Positions 59,985 to 64,000 of a stretch of DNA of 64,000 bases are shown here, piece by piece; position 1 is the stretch's first letter, and each line of letters begins with the position of its first letter. A program made the translations under genes and the position numbers. Origin of the DNA: Siphonodentalium dalli (Eukaryota > Mollusca > Scaphopoda > Gadilida > Siphonodentaliidae). A model generated the notes under the pieces. The model searched no databases, was not told the DNA's origin, and was given only the letters and a program-made list of their open reading frames with translations. Location: the NCBI GenBank assembly GCA_032622095.1, contig CP136061.1:190284369-190348368 (forward strand), given 5' to 3'.

Positions 59985-61610
59985 GTAGTCATATATGCCA
60001 CCATACGAGTTCCAAAGCCACCAACTAGTTTCACAATGCACAATGCATCAAATGAGTGTCCCAAACCACATAACGAGTGCAGCAAACCATATACAGAGTT
60101 ACAAAACCAATCTTGTACCCAAAAAAAAAACAACCGTGAGTATCCCAATCCATACGACGGGCGTCCCAAATCCAAGTATTGTCCCAAACCATCGAAGGTG
60201 TATCACAATCCACAAAACGAGTTTCACAAACCATCCAGACTGATGTAGACTGAGGTAGGTACTAGGTAGTGCCCCCAACGATACTCAACTGGTGTAATAA
60301 CCTACACATAGAGTTCTCCATACCATGAATCTCGTATTCCAACCCACCCAAATAAGTGTCCCAAACCACCAAAATGAGTGTCTCCATCGACCTGATTAGA
60401 GACCCAAATCCATTCAACGAATGTGTCCAAACCGGTAGTGCTCCAGACTTTGCAACCGAAGTTCGAAACCACACAGGTGTGTCCCAAACCACCCAACATG
60501 TGTTAAAAACTATCCAATGAGTGTCCACAATCATCAAATGAGTAAAATAAACAATACAATGAGCACCCATGGAGTGTGTCAAACCACTCAACCAGTGCCC
60601 CAAACCACACAATGTGTGTACCAAGTTAACCAAACCATCCATCGGGTGTCCGAAACCACGCGAGTGACAGGCATACAATATGTACCCCATACCACACAAC
60701 TAGTATCCCAAGACATCCGGGGAGTGTCATGTTTGATTTGTCATACGACATACAACTGTCGTCTCAATCCATTCAACTATAGTGTCCCAAACGGCCCAAG
60801 CAGTGACCAAATCGGCCACGCAGTGTCCAAATGCACATAACCAGTGTCTAAAATCTATAGCGAGTGTCCCAAAGCACTCAATGTGAACAAACAACCTAAT
60901 TGGTGCCTTAAAACTATTCAACGGAAGTCACAAATCACCCAGCAGGTGACCAAAAACTAGCATAACAGACAATCCAATGAGTTCCTAATCCATCCAACTG
61001 GACAGATGTCACGAACCAACTACCAACTGTCATCTCAAAAAAATATTATATATTATCTCAATACATCTACAATAGTATACAAAACCCTCCATCGAGTACC
61101 ATGTTTCAGACGATCAAGTGAGTTTATCAAACCATCCAATGAGTTAACAAAAACATGGTTTGATATATTTTATTGATAGATGGTTTTGTACACTAGTTTG
61201 GGACACTCATTAGAGGGTGTGTGAGACACTATCTGGACGTTTTTAGACACTCCTGGTGGTTTGAGACAATCATCGTGTGATTTGGTACACTCATTGGATG
61301 ATTATGGACACTCACCGATGGTTTGAGACAACCATGAATTGGGACACTCGATGGGTGACATATATGGCAATCGTTGGATGGTTTGGAACACACACTGGAC
61401 TGGTTTTGGGCACTATTTGGATGGTTTGTGACACTTTTTGGGTGGACTGTGTTATATACTATGTGTTTTTTGGGGCACTAGTTGGCTGGTTTTGGGACGC
61501 CCGTTCTATGGACTGGGACACTCACCGATTAATTTGGTATATTATTAAGAAGGTGGTTGAGACACCCATTGCGTGGTTTTGCCCTTTAGATGGTTTGGGA
61601 CACCAGTTAA
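59985..61610. repeat. Degenerate GAGTGTCCCAAACCACC minisatellite, changing strand near 61.15 kb
   Basis: Short units of roughly 24-28 bases (GAGTGTCCCAAACCA, CATCCAATGAGT) run from 59990 to about 61150. From there the same units run in inverse orientation (TGGTTTGGGACACTCATTGG-like) to 61605. His/Cys/Trp-rich frames here are artefacts. Confidence 0.8.
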
Positions 61611-61983
61611 AGTGATTTGAAACACTCCAGTAGGGCGATCAGATAGAAATAGAGAATAATCTTGTTCAAAGTAGTTATTTTTACAAATATTATATCTAAC
61701 TTGACAACACACACTGTCATTCATATATATTAATTAAATACAGTGACCGCCGATGGCGAAATCATTTTCCTTAGTTTATCGCCGATAGAAGCGTCCCGAT
61801 TCGAGTAGTAAATATTTACAATTTAGTATAGTTCAGGTGATGTTTTCTATTGAGTGGTACGGTCGATTTGCTTGATATTTTCGGTGATGTTAGTGGAATG
61901 CTACATTCTCCCAGTTGGCATAGCGCCTGAATACTAACTTATCAGTTCCACACACCCGAACAAGTACATAATATGTCTTTTAA
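61607..61983. mobile_element. TTAA-bounded repeat, family R2, copy C
   Basis: TTAA lies at both ends. It shares AGTTGGCATAGCGCCT, ATCGCCGATAGAAGCG and GAGAATAATCTTGTTCAAAG with the copies at 6650 and 11808. Confidence 0.72.
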
Positions 61984-62384
61984 GTGGCGAATATTTTATA
62001 GAGCATTTTGAAGAAAGGTCCTATTTGTGGTTTTTATGTATGATTTACCGTACACTTGAATGACATTTCAATTAAAGTTATACAGATGGCAGGAACATGT
62101 AACATAAACAAATTAGTATTGTTGTCATGACAGACATATGTCATTTCGTGTACAACTCGATTGTCAAAATTCAAAATGGCGGACAAAATTGCAACCGAAA
62201 ATGGTAAAATTTTACAATTTTCGCTAAATTTTACCAGATGGATTCTATTTATAAGAAATTTGGTTTAAATGGCCATTTTTGCCAACATATAACATTTTTA
62301 ATCACTGTCTGATAACTATGAGTCATATCACGAGGATTGGGAATTTGGGCCCTTCAGTATGGAGGGTTATTAGGGTCACAATCC

Positions 62385-62760
62385 TAACTTCACATTTTAA
62401 TTCTAACTTAACATTTTAATTCTTACTTAATATTTTAATTCTAACTTAACATTTTAATTCTTATATTTTAATTCTAACTTAACATTTTAATTCTAACATT
62501 ACATTTTAATTCTTATATTTTAATTCTAACTTAACATTTTAACTCTAACTTAATCTTTTAATTCTTACTTATTATTTTAATTCTAACTTAACATTTTAAT
62601 TCTTAAATTTTAATTCTAACTTTACATTTTAATTCTAACTTGATATTTTAATTATAACTTCATATTTTAATTCTTACTTAATATCTTAATTCTTATATTT
62701 TAATTCTAACTCTAACTTTATATTTCAATTCTTACTTAATAGTTTTATTTTAATATTTTA
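62385..62760. repeat. TTTTAATTCTAACTTAACA minisatellite
   Basis: About eighteen imperfect units of 12-19 bases (ATTTTAATTCTAACTTAAC, ATTTTAATTCTTAT) are packed head to tail with almost no G. Confidence 0.9.
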
Positions 62761-64000
62761 AATCTACTACAAAATTGGAATTAAAATATTATATTTAAGA
62801 AGTTTAAATTGAAATGAGCATAAAACGGATCTCAGAATTGAAAGGCAAAAATTTAAACAAACATAAAATGGATTCTAGAAGTTGTAATTGTGACCCAAAT
62901 AACGCGCCTGCACTTCTGTAAAAATTATAACGAAAGGCGTCGCTGCGATCGAACGGCCGGACATGACAATCTGCGGGATGGGATGGAATATGGAATAGAA
63001 TGACAATCTGCGGAACAGAATTTCAAATTGCGTGGAACGGCCGATATCTCGAGGAATACAGTACGTAGAGGACTACTTTGGGGGTGTCTAACGAAATGCC
63101 CACATTCGCGCTGACCGGACAGCAGAAGTTGCATTATTCGATCGACAACAGTACTGACCCAACATAAAATTGTCGAAATCAAGGCCGTAGAACAGCTGTA
63201 GAAATGTATTTTTACAGCGATAACACTATGCCCACAAGCAGACTTGGTATTAAAATGAAGTTTATCATCTATTGCACAGCAAGAGACCGATTAACCCACC
63301 CATGCGAAGGTGCCATGAAACACGAAAAACTGCGTTCGACGTCAATGTCTAGAATTTAGATTTCTCGATGAATACGCTAGCAAACAACAAGTGTTAGGTA
63401 CCAAATGACACAGTGGAATACTGCGCATTCGTTTTTAGCTACAATATGGCTGTTTTAGAATAATGTAATGGCGAACTCGCAAACAAGCGTCGATGAAAAC
63501 AGCTAAAAATAGACTCGATGTTTACAATAACAGGATCGATTTCAGCTGATATATTCCATATAATGGGGCGTATAGTATATCAAAATTTAGAATTAGACAC
63601 AGGGAATGTAATTTTGTCCAAATGGGTCCAACACGCAGTGAAATTGTTGCAGAAATTCGCTCCAAGAAAGAGCGCTACTTTTTCTCGTAAAAAATAGAAT
63701 GGCCGACTGAAGCCGTTTTATCTTTCCAACTAAGCCTGTTCTTAGCAGCACTTCGTCAACAAAATACGAATATACACCATGTATCAGAAGACTTATCAAA
63801 TGTGATTTTTTAAGGGCTTTGCGCTCTTCATTTGTTATAAGTCGCACTTATTTTTTATTTCTGTTGTGACTAAAAGCCCAGATGCCGGCAGCCGGTGTCC
63901 GGCGATTACAAGCCAAGTTACAAAATAGATTAACTGGGTTGAACGCATGAATATGTCAACAGTGAGACTGTTCGAAAGAATATTCAAATCAAATAGTGTT
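62761..64000. other. Gene-free end of the window
   Basis: Two short minus-strand ORFs (62925-63182 and 63593-63847, 84-85 codons) have no domain features, no matching repeat and no clear splice context. I do not call them. Confidence 0.3.

Noticed and set aside
60262-60840. ORFs of 65-145 codons on both strands
   Set aside because: They arise from the degenerate GAGTGTCCCAAACCA minisatellite.
63593-63847. 84-codon minus-strand ORF with an apparently protein-like sequence
   Set aside because: No domain, no splice signals and no second evidence.
1-64000. tRNA and rRNA genes
   Set aside because: I saw no A-box and B-box pair with a foldable cloverleaf and no rRNA-like segment; a tRNAscan-type search would be needed to exclude short ones.

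Overview
The window is animal nuclear DNA: AT-rich, with spliced genes, GT/AG introns, poly(A) signals, non-LTR retrotransposon remains, and many MITEs, satellites and microsatellites. Genes are sparse. Recurrent ACATGTA words, the MITE load and the divergent homeobox genes fit a marine invertebrate (a lophotrochozoan or a non-vertebrate deuterostome). The sequence alone does not let me name the species.

The main content is a pair of divergent, head-to-head paralogous homeobox genes. Gene A is on the minus strand (exons 2629-2561, 2113-2014, 1568-1276 and 118-1) and runs off the left edge. Gene B is on the plus strand (exons 17013-17081, 18035-18116, 20104-20495 and 21201-21740) and is complete, predicting 360 aa. 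Most of these exons are too short to appear as long ORFs; I rebuilt them from splice sites and from matching the two genes. Both have a 23-codon first exon carrying an eh1-type Groucho-binding motif. Intron phases are identical (0, 1, 0), and in both an intron splits the homeodomain between positions 46 and 47, as is common in PRD-class genes. Gene B lacks exactly the three residues that form the turn between homeodomain helices 2 and 3. The 14 kb between the two start codons holds a 384-bp satellite, several MITEs and hairpins.

From 23.5 to 27.7 kb lie two parts of a decayed LINE. Between them, on the minus strand, is a small C2H2 zinc-finger gene broken by one frameshift and by a TGA at a zinc-binding cysteine. 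A second LINE fragment, of another type, lies at 32.1-32.8 kb. From 28 to 55 kb the window is almost wholly repeats: TTAA-flanked MITE families, foldback elements, a three-unit 1.1-kb array, inverted copies of a roughly 1-kb element, and a duplication of apparently identical blocks at 37.6-38.4 kb. An intact 167-codon ORF with an NLS-like region and an acidic tail, followed directly by a poly(A) signal, lies at 56.0-56.5 kb on the minus strand. From 58.6 to 62.8 kb there are tandem and degenerate minisatellites. The last 1.2 kb shows nothing I can interpret.

I saw no CRISPR array, rRNA or convincing tRNA. The likely biological story is one duplicated, repressor-type homeobox gene whose two daughters diverged in DNA-binding architecture, embedded in a repeat-rich neighbourhood.
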